DNA of 64,000 nucleotides from Vicugna pacos (taxonomy: Eukaryota > Chordata > Mammalia > Artiodactyla > Camelidae), in assembly GCF_048564905.1 (NCBI RefSeq), contig NC_133005.1:27397501-27461500 (forward strand). The letters run 5' to 3'. A model generated the notes under the pieces. That model was given only the letters and a program-made list of their open reading frames with translations. It ran no database searches and had not been told where the DNA came from. Both the position numbers and the translations under genes were made by a program. Of the stretch, positions 49,701 to 58,562 are shown one piece after another. Within the stretch, counting starts at the first letter, position 1; each line of letters opens with the position of its first letter.

Positions 49701-51507
49701 CCATTTCAAAACATCAGTTCTTCAAAACATCAGCAAAGGAAATCTGCTTTGAGAATTATGAGAGATACATGTCTTTTTACCCTCCAGATTTAGCTGGCTG
49801 TGTTTTTAAAGTTCTTTTGTATCCTCTCTTGATTACTTCTCCTTGCTGTTAGTCATGAAAAACAGGATACCTTCTGCCTATAACCAAAGAAACCTGGCAA
49901 GTGGCCAGAAATAACCAGGAAATAGCAAATCTTATTACATCAGTGATTTTCTATTACACAGAATTTTAGGTCCACATGCTCTGGAACAGAGATGAAGGTA
50001 AGGGTAATCTTAGGAAATTGAAGTTTCTTGGCACATCTAAGGAGTCAGGTGTATGAGCATAACTGTGATAGCAATTCTCTGATATGCTAAATGGCTGTTT
50101 TTATCCAGGTCTCCTTCTAGACATCAGACCAACTGGAAATGAGGTAATAGCTCTAACATAATCACAACAGCTTAACACTTGTTCTACTTACTTACGACAT
50201 TCCAACTAGTGTGTTACATATCAATTCATTTAATCCTCACACAACCCTGAAAACTGGTATTATTCCTTTCTGTTTACTGATGAGGACCATAAGGCAAAGG
50301 TTAAGTAACCTGCTCAAGGTCACACAGCTATTATGTTCTTCCTGAAATGTGCTCTTGTGCTTCAGATCAAATCTTGTACTTCACTGCTTACTGAGATGTT
50401 ATTAAAGATTCACACAAAATCACATCCAAATACAGCATGTCTAAAAACTAGGTTTTTACTCTATTTTTATGTGCTCTTCCCCCTGAGATATTTTCGGTTA
50501 TAAAGCCTAAAATCAGATAGCAACCCATACACCTTCTGTTCTACTTTAGGATATAAAGCAGAAAGCCACAGTTAGAAATCTTTATTTCTAGCAGAAGTGA
50601 ATGTTGAACATTCACTTAGCAGAGGTGCATGCTGCACAAAACTGTAAATCACATTTTCCTCTCATGGTATAAATTACAATAGACAGCTAATACTAAGATA
50701 CAAATAACAATGATATTGAATACTTACTAGGTGTTTGACATCAGTACTTATAATCTTAGAATATTCCTCTTACAGTTGAGGAAACTGAAGCTCAGAGAGG
50801 TGAAGTGATCTGCTCAGCCACATAGCAAGTAAGCAGCCAAGTCAAGTCTACCTTTCTGCCATACCTCACTGCCTCCTATCTGAGCTGGAACTCCACTGTC
50901 TTATGCACATAGCACCCCACCTGTGATGCCCTGATGAAAGGGAGGCAGTGACTTCCGCCGGTTCGTTTCTTTCATACTTGCTCGCCGCCAGGATTGCCTC
51001 CTGTCTTGACAACGGGCAGACTGTTCTTGGGGGGACAAATGAAGGGACCTGGATTGAAGTCCTTCCTGGCGGCTGAGATCACAATTTTCCCTTTTTTGGG
51101 GGCTAGTGCCCAGGTGAATTCGTTCCTTTGAAACGCCTTCAGTCATCTCCAGGGAGGCAGATGATTTATGACACGCTTCTGCAGGGATGGGATCTGATTC
51201 CAATTGATGATCATAAGTCTTGGATGTCACTGGTTCTTCTTCTAGCACTTGTTATAAAAAAGTCAAAATACAGAATCAAACCCATCACAACTAAGTATGC
51301 AAAAAAGTGGAAAAAGAAAACATATGCCCGAGATCATGGAAACACTGAGGAAGCATATCTGCAAATACATGAGTAAGTGATTCCAAATCCACCAGGAGCC
51401 AGGAAGGTATTTAGGTATAGCTCAGGAACCGGAACCCAAGGCAAGAGGTACTGAATTTCACTATAATACTCACCTTCTACAATCTCCAATCTAGTCACTG
51501 AAGTCAT
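40597..51507 (-). CDS. DSN1: DSN1, MIS12 kinetochore complex subunit (complete, 10 coding exons)
   Basis: Joins 51507-51474, 51241-50921, 48897-48824, 48186-48114, 46392-46305, 44327-44268, 43873-43799, 42450-42303, 41420-41333 and 40700-40597. The phases fit throughout and give 354 residues plus TGA; human DSN1 has 356. DSN1 pairs with NSL1, MIS12 and PMF1 in the MIS12 complex, linking centromeric CENP-C to KNL1 and NDC80. Residues 92-110 (RRQSWRRASMKETNRRKSL) keep the basic autoinhibitory segment with Ser100 and Ser109, the Aurora B sites known in human. The following part (LCRSISVNMAESKRLGSLL) begins the folded coiled-coil region. The C-terminus ends THCSKSCQ, two residues shorter than human; this end of the family contacts SPC24/SPC25. 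All exons have GT-AG borders. No sign of decay: this is a functional gene, transcribed toward NDRG3. Confidence 0.98.
40891..40993 (-). repeat. Vic-1-type SINE, inverted
   Basis: In the last DSN1 intron, about 190 bases upstream of the final exon in the gene's direction: ggggattgaacccaggccct and attgagctatacccattcc. Confidence 0.9.
41333..41420 (-). CDS. DSN1: DSN1 coding exon, residues MDELQGSVKQL...
   Basis: 29 codons plus one base: MDELQGSVKQLHTFMDEST continuing to KVSVQL. Acceptor CTCTGCAG, donor CG|GTAAG. Confidence 0.97.
41880..42245 (+). repeat. L2-like fragment
   Basis: Degenerate L2 3'-region wording (ctctccctccacctgattta, ttagcacttaacattattta) in a DSN1 intron. Confidence 0.45.
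42303..42450 (-). CDS. DSN1: DSN1 coding exon, residues ...GSTETKNTEVEV
   Basis: 148 bases: GSTETKNTEVEVGPTTYL, then SEVLNTKPDYQKILQNQNK and VFDCMELV. Donor GTG|GTGAGT in phase 0. The sequence closely follows human. Confidence 0.97.
42860..43090 (-). repeat. MIR, inverted
   Basis: Reads ttattgagtgcttactggtt, ccccattttcaaatgaggaa and gctcaaggtcacagaactaa. Confidence 0.8.
43799..43873 (-). CDS. DSN1: DSN1 coding exon, residues KFSLERQSWDQL
   Basis: 75 bases encoding FSLERQSWDQLLLRYQEEA and EKIIS with split codons at both ends. The donor is AG|GTTATA, a weaker match than the others in this gene, but the phase and the human match support it. Confidence 0.95.
44268..44327 (-). CDS. DSN1: DSN1 coding exon, residues RASDLSLETSVAEM
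   Basis: 60 bases: RASDLSLETSVAEMKEYIT with codons split on both sides. Acceptor TATTCCAG, donor AAA|GTAAGTG. Confidence 0.96.
44610..44890 (+). repeat. L2 fragment
   Basis: L2 3'-region text (aaggttctctgtgttccagc, ccaaacttttgttcacacca, cttctgttaaggcccaacaa) in a DSN1 intron. Confidence 0.6.
45150..45690 (-). repeat. L1 3' end with ORF2 tail, inverted
   Basis: The minus strand encodes the L1 ORF2 C-terminal text MEYYSAIKNNKIMPFAATWM followed by ILSEVSRKKKEKYHMILLI, then the 3' UTR to an A-rich end near 45,150. It is 5'-truncated and sits in a DSN1 intron in the same direction as the gene. Confidence 0.9.
45900..46235 (+). repeat. L2 fragment
   Basis: Contains gttcaggtctcagtgcaaag, gaggacttctctgaacattc and a gttggataaatgtttgctga end. 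Confidence 0.65.
46305..46392 (-). CDS. DSN1: DSN1 coding exon, residues SSLSEELKHFADSL
   Basis: 88 bases: SSLSEELKHFADSLEGNGA then LQKCFEDPEG, ending two bases into a Gly codon at the donor GTAAGAG. Confidence 0.96.
47085..47990 (+). repeat. old L1 fragment (ORF2 3' part and UTR)
   Basis: A long diverged L1M-type stretch: tttcaaaggaaaaaagaaaa, aggaatttatcttattttta, aatgtgggcagcagatagag and ggttgcctctgaggagagga. It is in a DSN1 intron, antisense to the gene. Confidence 0.75.
48114..48186 (-). CDS. DSN1: DSN1 coding exon, residues FSVQKLEPFLRG
   Basis: 73 bases: FSVQKLEPFLRGTEGFNLE then SYKAK. Acceptor TTATTTAG, donor G|GTAAG. Confidence 0.96.
48824..48897 (-). CDS. DSN1: DSN1 coding exon, residues LCRSISVNMAESK
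   Basis: 74 bases completing Glu119 and encoding LCRSISVNMAESKRLGSLL to SSFQ. Acceptor ATGTTAG, donor CAG|GTAAG. Confidence 0.97.
49225..49640 (-). repeat. two inverted MIR copies
   Basis: The first copy (49,225-49,445) has tacagatggggaaactgaag; the second (49,450-49,640) has ggtaatttgcccaagatcac and acagtgagtcagcctgaatt. Confidence 0.75.
50160..50360 (-). repeat. MIR, inverted
   Basis: Contains aatcctcacacaaccctgaa and gctcaaggtcacacagctat. Confidence 0.8.
50680..50880 (-). repeat. MIR, inverted
   Basis: Contains cagttgaggaaactgaagct and cagagaggtgaagtgatctg, ending about 40 bases from the DSN1 exon at 50,921. Confidence 0.8.
50921..51241 (-). CDS. DSN1: DSN1 large N-terminal coding exon
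   Basis: 321 bases, residues 12-118: the disordered N-terminal region with SKTYDHQLES, SASLEMTEGVSKERIHLG and SLHLSPQEQSA, then the basic Aurora B segment with Ser100 and Ser109. The acceptor chosen (GTGCTAG|AAG) gives the same residue count as human. An alternative AACAAG lies 6 bases upstream and would add two residues in frame. Donor ACAG|GTGGGG. Confidence 0.97.
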
Positions 51508-51521
51508 CTGGGTGGAGAACC
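51474..51521 (-). CDS. DSN1: DSN1 start-codon exon
   Basis: ATG at 51,507 opens MTSVTRLEIVE, matching the human start MTSVTRSEI. Coding bases are 51,474-51,507, and 51,508-51,521 is 5' UTR after the acceptor TATTTTCAG. Donor AAG|GTGAGT. Confidence 0.96.
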
Positions 51522-51599
51522 CTGAAAATAGGAAGATGAGGTGATCTGTTCTTCACATTTCAGTCCCAGTCTTGCTGGGGCTTTACTACATCAGAATAG

Positions 51600-52300
51600 G
51601 CATTGTGCTTTCCAGTCTCTCTGATCTGCCTATCTCTGCCCCACGAAATTCTACCTAACAAGGCCCAGCCCAATCCCACCTCCCCCACCTCCTCCAGAGA
51701 GTATCAGCAGAGATCATCACTCTCTGAATTTCTACAGAATTCATTGCTAGAAATATTCTCTAGCTTGGAGGTGGCGTGTAGCTCAGTGGTAGAGTGTATA
51801 GAAGGCAAAATGTCCTGGGCTCAATCCCAGCACCTCCATTAAAAAAAAAAATTCTCTACCTCCAACAGTCTCTAAAGCTCTTCTCCGTTTCCAGTTATCA
51901 ATTTAGCTCAGGTGTCATAATTTCCACCACTCTCTCCCACTCCCCTCAAGAATCTAACAACCTCTCCACCAGTTCTCCTCCATGCAGTATTGCTCCTCTC
52001 CAGTCCATTCTTTAGACTGCAGCAGAGGTTCTTCCAGTATATTCAACACCTCCAGGAGCTAGTCCCAACTACCCATTCCTGCTTTCTCCTGCCACTTCCA
52101 TTCCATGAACCACTTTTGAATCTGCACACGTTGCTTGTAACACTTATTCATCCTTCCCAATTTAGCTCAAACATGAAGCATTCACATCACTTCTCTTTGG
52201 CAGAGTTGGCTGCTCCACCCCTAAGTCTCCCTAGCACTGGCTGTAAAGTCTGTTCACATGTCTGTCTTCCCGGCCAGACTGTATTCCTAGGGCCTGTCAC
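51600..52300 (+). repeat. L2 3' region, split by a SINE
   Basis: Pyrimidine-rich L2 text on both sides of the Vic-1 copy at 51,763-51,850 (ccacgaaattctacctaaca; caatttagctcaaacatga). The 193-residue open frame at 51,990-52,571 is largely this L2 plus unrelated intron. Confidence 0.6.
51763..51850 (+). repeat. short Vic-1-type SINE
   Basis: An abbreviated copy with gtagctcagtggtagagtgt, a diverged centre, gggctcaatcccagcacct and an A tail. The repeat attctcta flanks it at 51,755-51,762 and 51,851-51,858. In DSN1 intron 1, only about 240 bases upstream of exon 2 in the gene's direction. Confidence 0.85.
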
Positions 52301-52539
52301 AGACAATCGACTGAATGGAAGAGGGCAGGGACATGAGGGAGGCACCTCTACATCTTCCGTGCTTACCCCTCCCCAGCAGCAGAAATCTGTACGTGGAGGG
52401 TGCTTAGTAAAGGGAAAGAATTTATGTGGAGGGACAACGAGGAAAAGAGAACAAGGGGGAGGTCAAGGATCTAAATCGCCAGCTATATGGCTGTATCCCA
52501 TAGATGAAAGCCTGCATAACAGCAGCAACAACGGTACCA

Positions 52540-52740
52540 ATTTATATGCCAGGACCAATGAATGCATGTAAACACTGTTTGCATCATTATCCCATCAATC
52601 CTTTCCACAGCTCTTAATCAACATTAATTTCACCTTGCAAATAGGGGAATTGAGGTTCAGAGGGGCAAAAGCCTGGCCCAAACTTTTTATGCAGCCAGCC
52701 TGGAGCAAAGATGAAATTCGAACCCTGCCTGGCCTGTAAC
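52540..52740 (-). repeat. MIR, inverted
   Basis: Contains aaataggggaattgaggttc and gatgaaattcgaaccctgc. Confidence 0.7.
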
Positions 52741-52769
52741 CCATCCCCAGCCCTCAACCGCTTCTGGAG

Positions 52770-53260
52770 TCCAGACCGCTGGCTCTACAAAACACGCCCT
52801 GAGCGGCCTCTACAAACGCCCGCCCTGGGGTTTCCTCTCACCAGGAGGAGGCTGCAGAGCCCCGGAGACCTCCCCCCAAGTCCCCGCTGTCGGGGAGTGG
52901 AGACGGGTCGGGTCTGGGCGGGGCCGAGGGCTCCGACTCCAAAAAGACTGGCGCGGGGCTGAGCGAGGCCGAGTCCAGGGACAAGTCTGCGACTTCCTGA
53001 CCTCAGGGCGACGCGCGTCCGGCCCGGAGCCTTCGTCCTCGAAACACAAGGCCGCAGGTCACTTTCTCCACGGCCCGGGGTTACCCCTGGACGCTCGGCG
53101 CGAAGGTGGCTGCTTCTTCCCGGTATGGACCAGCGGCGCCATTCGCCTTCCGCGCCACTACCGCCTCTCGCGAAACTCCCGCCAGCCAAGGGCGCATGCG
53201 CGGCCGGCGGCCTCTATGGCTCGCGCACGCGCAGAACGCCGGCTTCCTCAAGGTGCATGC
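52770..53260. promoter_or_regulatory. DSN1: DSN1 CpG-island promoter
   Basis: A CpG-rich block with no TATA box. NRF1-type sites occur at 53,192-53,201 (gcgcatgcgc), 53,223-53,233 (gcgcacgcgca) and 53,254-53,263 (tgcatgcgca). On the minus strand TTTCGCGAGA at 53,166-53,175 fits both an E2F-like site and the TCTCGCGA element, which would suit a cell-cycle gene. The start of transcription is inferred at about 53,100-53,160. Confidence 0.75.
53085..53160 (-). other. DSN1: DSN1 exon 1, non-coding, tentative
   Basis: The best-placed donor just below the promoter is AGG|GTAACC with last exon base 53,085. A second candidate (CTG|GTGAGAGG) lies near 52,839. I cannot decide between them from sequence alone, and the 5' edge is a guess. 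Confidence 0.4.
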
Positions 53261-53609
53261 GCAAACCGATGTTCAAGGCTCTTACCAGCCCCGCCCCCTT
53301 TGCCAAGTCCTTCACAGCCCAGTTTTGGCCACGTTGCAACATTCCCAGTTATGGCATGCCCAGGGAGTCACTAACGGAGTCCCGTCGCACTATCGTGTCC
53401 TTTGCGCCACACATACCCAGAGCTTTTCTAAGATGGGGAAACAAAGGCCCAGAGCGGTACCTTCCAAAGGAAGATAGTGCACTAGCGGGCGGGCAGTGAT
53501 GATGCCCTGCCCCGTTGCTAGGCCACGCCCCCTCTTTTATCTTCTTAACTCCAAAAAATGTGGACCATTACTGTCCCAGGGCGGACTAGGAACACTTTTT
53601 CAAGTCCTA

Positions 53610-54000
53610 TTCTAACACTTTTTCTCCTTTTGTGGTTCCCTTCAATACTTGGCAAAGTTTAAGAAGTCTCCTTTGCAGGCCACCCCCTCCCCAAACTGCT
53701 TTCTGCTCCTCTGGTCACCCCTCATTGCTTCTGCTCCTTTACTTTTACCATTCTCTCTGCCTGGGAAGCCCTTCCCTGCTTCTTCTTGGCAAAATTCTCT
53801 TAAATTTTAAGCTTCAGTCTTCTCTGAGGCCCCAGGCTGAAAACCAGATGCTCCTTCTTTGCTCCCAGGAGTCCAGCCTGTGCCTGGTCCACTATCCCTT
53901 GCTGGCTTGGGGGCTCTCAAGAGAGCAGACTGCTGCTTCGGCACCCAGCATGATGCCATCAAAATGTCTCCTTGCGTGTGCAATCCTTTCGGATCTGAGC
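53610..54000 (+). repeat. L2 fragment
   Basis: L2 text in the MTCL2-DSN1 gap: tttgcaggccaccccctcc, cattctctctgcctgggaag, cttcagtcttctctgaggcc. Confidence 0.6.
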
Positions 54001-54359
54001 TGTCCAAGTATTGAATTACGAACAGTCCACAAAATCTGGAAGAAGGGTTGGTGAGCAGCAGCTGGAATGTGACTGTGGAAATCCTTCCATAGCAGCTGTG
54101 GTCCTTGGAAAAGCTTTCTGGTGGTAGGCAGAAATCTGCCTTCCTGAAGTTTCCACCCTGTGGTTCCAAGAATGTTGGCTCCCACCAGCCATCTGAAAGC
54201 AGAGATTTCCTTTTTTCCCTGAATAGCACTTTCTGGGGCCCAGTTCCTTCAATGCCCACCCTACTCCTTCAACCACTTATTTGTCAATGTCCCAAGAATA
54301 GAACACAGCCAGAACTGGCCATCCTGGGGCACAGTGAGTGTACTGCTTCATGGAATCCA

Positions 54360-54785
54360 GACCCAGTACATCCTCTGACTATGTCCTGTCCCTACTTTCA
54401 GTTCTTACATGGCTCCCCATTGTCCACGGGGCGTGCACATTCCTTCCCTCATAAGGTACTGTATGATCTGACCCAGCCTGTTTCATCACTCCCCACACTA
54501 GAGACTTCTTTCACTTCCCCAGTTCTGCTTGGCTTTCTACTAGGCTTTCATATATGCTGTTCCCTTTCCCTGGAACATCTCCTCTCAGTCTCCTTCCTAC
54601 AACACCCTACCATCTCCATCTGGTCAATGTCTCAACCTTAGGTTCAGAGGTCCCTCTGCAGCCTTTCCTGATTCCTCCTGGCTCCCTGGGCACCCCACTG
54701 CCATTGACATTCGCTTTCCTGTTTTTCAGGCCCATGTACTGTTGTCCTCAATGCCTAGCACAGGACTGACTGTTGTTAGGCCCTC
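54360..54785 (+). repeat. L2 3' region
   Basis: Well-ordered L2 layout: ttacatggctccccattgtc, actgtatgatctgacccagc, ctgttccctttccctggaac and atgcctagcacaggactgac. The 178-residue open frame at 54,105-54,641 runs through it and is not a gene. Confidence 0.75.
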
Positions 54786-54821
54786 AAAAAAGAGGAGCTC
54801 TGTATGATTTTCATGTGGCAG

Positions 54822-55310
54822 CTGACTTCCAAGATGGCCCCCAAGGATCCCCACTTCCTGGTGTTCATGCCCTTGTATAGTCAGTCCTCTTCCATAAGGA
54901 GTAGGGCTGATCGATATAACCAATAAGATATTGCAGAAATGATAGTGTACTTGGTCATAAAAGACATTGTAACTTCGACCCCACTTTCTCATGCATCACT
55001 TGCTCTGGGGGAAGCCAGCTGCCATGCTGTGAGGACACTCAAGTGGCCCAATGAGAGGTCCACATGAGGAGGGAATGAGGCCTCCTGCCAACACTGACTT
55101 GCTCCCAGGAGCAAGTCATATGAGTGAGCTACCTTGTGAATGGATCTTCCAGCCCCACTCAAGCCCATTCCAATGACTGCAGCTTTATCGACACTTAACT
55201 GCAACCTCAGGAGACCCTGAGTCGGAAGTACCCAGCTCCTGAATTCCTGATCCACAGCATCTGTGATGTGTTTAGGGATAATTAATTATACTGTAATAGA
55301 TAATCAACTC
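54822..55310 (+). mobile_element. MLT1-type MaLR solitary LTR
   Basis: An ERVL-MaLR LTR fossil: cacttgctctgggggaagcc, agctgccatgctgtgaggac, gaatggatcttccagcccc and atactgtaatagataatca. A broken, solitary, eutherian-age relic just beyond the 3' end of MTCL2. Confidence 0.88.
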
Positions 55311-56524
55311 ATGTCTATAGTGTCTTTTTTTATGATAAATTTTTAGAAGTCTTTTGTAGAAAGGTTCAATTCCATTTTTGAGTACTCTGCATTTGTTTCT
55401 CAGTGATGATACCACCCTTCATGGAAGACTCAGAGGTGTCAGCGGCCAGGAACCCCTGGAGGCTCCTCCCAAGTGACCCCATACCAGCCAGCTGGCTGTG
55501 GCATTCCCAGGGTTCCCTCCTTCCCAGGTAACTGGGGGTGGGGTAGAGTCAGGTTTCAAATCTGCTGGGGACCCCACCCACCTTACAAGAGAAATCAGAG
55601 AGGAGGCCAAGTCCACGGAAACTGTTCATATGACATACTTTATTTTCAATCTACAACCATTAAAAACCCTTTGTAAGTTTACACTGTACAGTATTCTCAT
55701 GTCTGAAATAAGACACGGGGGCAAGGAGAGCTGGCGGATTGGACCATGGTTGTCCTAGCACCCAATCCATCCTGGGAAGGAGCCTTTTGAAGACAGGAGT
55801 GGGGAGGAGAGAACAGTGGACAGGAGAGGTGGACAGTTTGGCCCAAGGATGCCCTTGGTCCCTTCCTTCCCAAAGGCCTTTCCCTTCCTTCCCTAGGGCC
55901 CACGACTGTAGAGGCCACACCAGGAAGCCAGGCTGGGCAGGAAGGGGGCTTCACAGTATTGGTGGGGGTTGGGGAGGGGGGCCAGGATGAGGAGGGACAG
56001 CTTCTGGCTCTCTTCCCCAGCTGCTGGGGGTTGGAGCTGTTTTTGGCACTGTCTACAAGGTCTCCCTGGAGGTGGGAGAAGGAGGAGGAGCTGGCTGGGG
56101 ATTTAGGGTTCTTTCTTTGAGGAGTTAAGTTTCTTTCTATTTGAAGAGAGGCCATAAGCCTATGGTGAGATTCCCAAGGGATAAACCATCAGGGTCTTTT
56201 GTCTCCCACACCCTCCAGGACTTCCACCCCCTGCCTGACTGGCACAACCCTACACAACCTTTTGTAAAACCCAGACAAGTGGGAGAGGTGGGTAGAAGTG
56301 GAACCAAGGCAGGGGCAGGGAAATGAAAAATGTATGCCTTCTCCCAGACCTGCAGTTTCCAGGAAGAGGAGAATATAGTTTTGTTTTACTCTTGGGGAGG
56401 AGGAGGAGGGTGTGGAGGGAGTTTTCCAATCTATCAGGAGTCCAGATGAGGCTGGTGTTTCCACCCCTTCCTGGTCAGGGCCAGCCTCAGTCCCTCACCA
56501 GGCCGCACTAATTGTTAGCCTAGA

Positions 56525-56692
56525 CCAACAGTTGGCAAACTCCTATGTATGTCAGAATCATCTGGAGGGCTTACTACACCCCAGCTTGCTGAGCACCCCA
56601 CCAAAAAAGAGGTCTACTTCTGTAGGTCTTGGGTGGGGCCAACACTTTTCATTTCTATCAGGTTCCCAGGTTATGCTCCTGCTTCTTTGAGA
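56525..56692 (+). repeat. hAT-Charlie MITE in MTCL2 3' UTR
   Basis: Text such as accaacagttggcaaactcc, gtcagaatcatctggagggc and a cttctttgagaat end follows the MER5/MER20-type layout. Confidence 0.55.
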
Positions 56693-58129
56693 ATGTCCAG
56701 GCATCTCATCCTCAGCAACCTGTGCCCCAAGGCAGTGTCAGGGAGCTGGGGACAGCTGGCGAGGCCCTGCATTAGAGGTACCAAAATGTCTGGGAAAAAG
56801 CTAGGAACAGACCTGTGGTGAGCCCCCCTGTGTGGAGAAGTAAACTAAGGCACAGAGATCAGTGACAGAGCTGAGAGAGGAGCCAGTACAGCAGGGCCCA
56901 GTGGAAAGAGGGTGATGACATAGGACCCGAAAACACGAGAGGTGCTCTGAAGCCCTAAGGATCATCCTTCTGGTCATCGTAAAATCATACCACCAGCCAA
57001 ACGCAGAGAAGTTGACATCTGCCCAGACCTGGGCCAGGTCTCCAGACTCCTGGCTGAGGTTCCTTCTCATGGGAGCAGTTTGAGTGGTATCAGAATGAAG
57101 AGTGACAAGGTGGCCAGGCCCTGACAACTTTGGCCCTTCAAGGATGCTTAGAGGAAATCAAAGCTCCTTTCCTTAGAGCCTAGGGTCCAGAGGGCTGGTG
57201 AAAGGCAGAAGGGAAGGAAGTAGGGCTGGTGGGATAGACAAGGGAGGGTCTAAGGAGGGTCAGGGAGGGGTTGGGAGGAGCCCTGGGCAGGGGACTCAGG
57301 CCCAGCATCATGTCCCCAGTCCCCTTTGGTTCTTGGGTCTGTGGACTTTGCAAACTGCAAACACTGTTGGGAGGGGTAAGGGGTAGTGCCAGGGTGAGCT
57401 ACTGGTTCTGCTAGGACAAGCTTTTTCAGGGGAGAATGCAAAAGATGGTGACGTCAAAAGGACAGATGGTTGAAAGGTCCCAGGGAGAAGGAGAGAAGAA
57501 CCTAGCCAGGCTGCATCTGCTTTCCAAAAAAGGCCATGCAGGACTGGGCAGGGTAGCGGAGGTCAAAGTGGGGATCCAAGTACCCCCCTCATTCCCAGTG
57601 GAAAGTACTAAGGTCCTGCCAGGAAGCTGTGGACAAAGACAATGTGGCTTAGGGGTGGGATGAAGCAGACATCTTTCTGGGCTGGTGGGGGTGTCACAGC
57701 CTGAGGCACTGGGGAAAGGTGCCTCCTTTGGTGTGAAAAAACACAAAATAAAACTCAGAAGACACAATGAGATTTGAAACCAAACATCAGGAGCTGGAAG
57801 ACCACAGACACAGAATTATGGGAATGTGAGCCTGAGGGGATGGGAGGGGGTTGCTGAGGTTACAGGGAGGGGAGCAGAGCTGGGGAGGCCATTCTGGGAG
57901 GGCTGAGGGATGGGTGCTACAAGTAAGCCCCAGGCTCAAAAGAGGAAAAACCTTGGCCATGGGCCAGGGCCACTTCATCTGCTGGTGGGAACCAGCTGGA
58001 GAAGAGGAGGCAGGAGGAGGGGAAGCTTTGGAGGAAGATGATAAAAGAGAGGATGGGTAGGTGGTGGGGAGCGAACAGACTGAGCCCAGAGAGAGCAAGG
58101 GGTTCAGCCAAGACCACAGAATGGTAGGT

Positions 58130-58265
58130 GATGTCTCACTCACCACTGGGAATGCAGAGCCTGCTGGGAGTCAGGACACCTGAGTCCTAACTCTGTCTCT
58201 AGTTTGCTGTGTGACTTTAGATGACCCACTTCCTTCTCTGGGCCTGATTCCTCATCCAAAAATGT
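58130..58265 (+). repeat. MIR fragment
   Basis: Contains gctgtgtgactttagatgac, ccacttccttctctgggcct and gattcctcatccaaaaatg. Confidence 0.7.
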
Positions 58266-58271
58266 GAGGGG

Positions 58272-58562
58272 GGTTGGATCCAAAAGGACAAATACTGTAT
58301 GATTTCACTTATATGAGGAACCTAGAATAGGCAAAGTCATAAAGACAGGAAGTAGAATAGAGGTCATCAGAGCCTAGGAGGGGAGGGGTGGGGAGTTACT
58401 GTTTAGTGGGTAGAGTTTCAGTTTGGGGAGATGAAAAAGTTCTGGAAATGGATAGTGGTGATGGTTGTACAACATTATTAATGTATTCAAAGCCACTTAA
58501 AATGGCTAAAATAGTAAGTTTTACATTATATATGTTTTGTCACAGTTTAAAGAAAAGTGAGG
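58272..58562 (+). repeat. L1 3' end in MTCL2 3' UTR
   Basis: An L1MA/L1MB-type 3' end: aaatactgtatgatttcact, agaatagaggtcatcagagc, ggatagtggtgatggttgta and tttgtcacagttta. It is antisense to MTCL2. Confidence 0.85.

Noticed and set aside
51990-52571. 193-residue open frame on the plus strand
   Set aside because: It runs antisense through DSN1 intron 1 across L2 3' sequence and unrelated intron. No domain, no splice or promoter context.
53106-53499. two overlapping plus-strand frames of 123-124 residues at the DSN1 CpG island
   Set aside because: High GC content lowers stop frequency and the two frames overlap. No known gene in human lies divergent to DSN1 here.
54105-54641. 178-residue open frame on the plus strand
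   Set aside because: Overlaps a recognisable L2 element; pyrimidine-rich composition explains the lack of stops.
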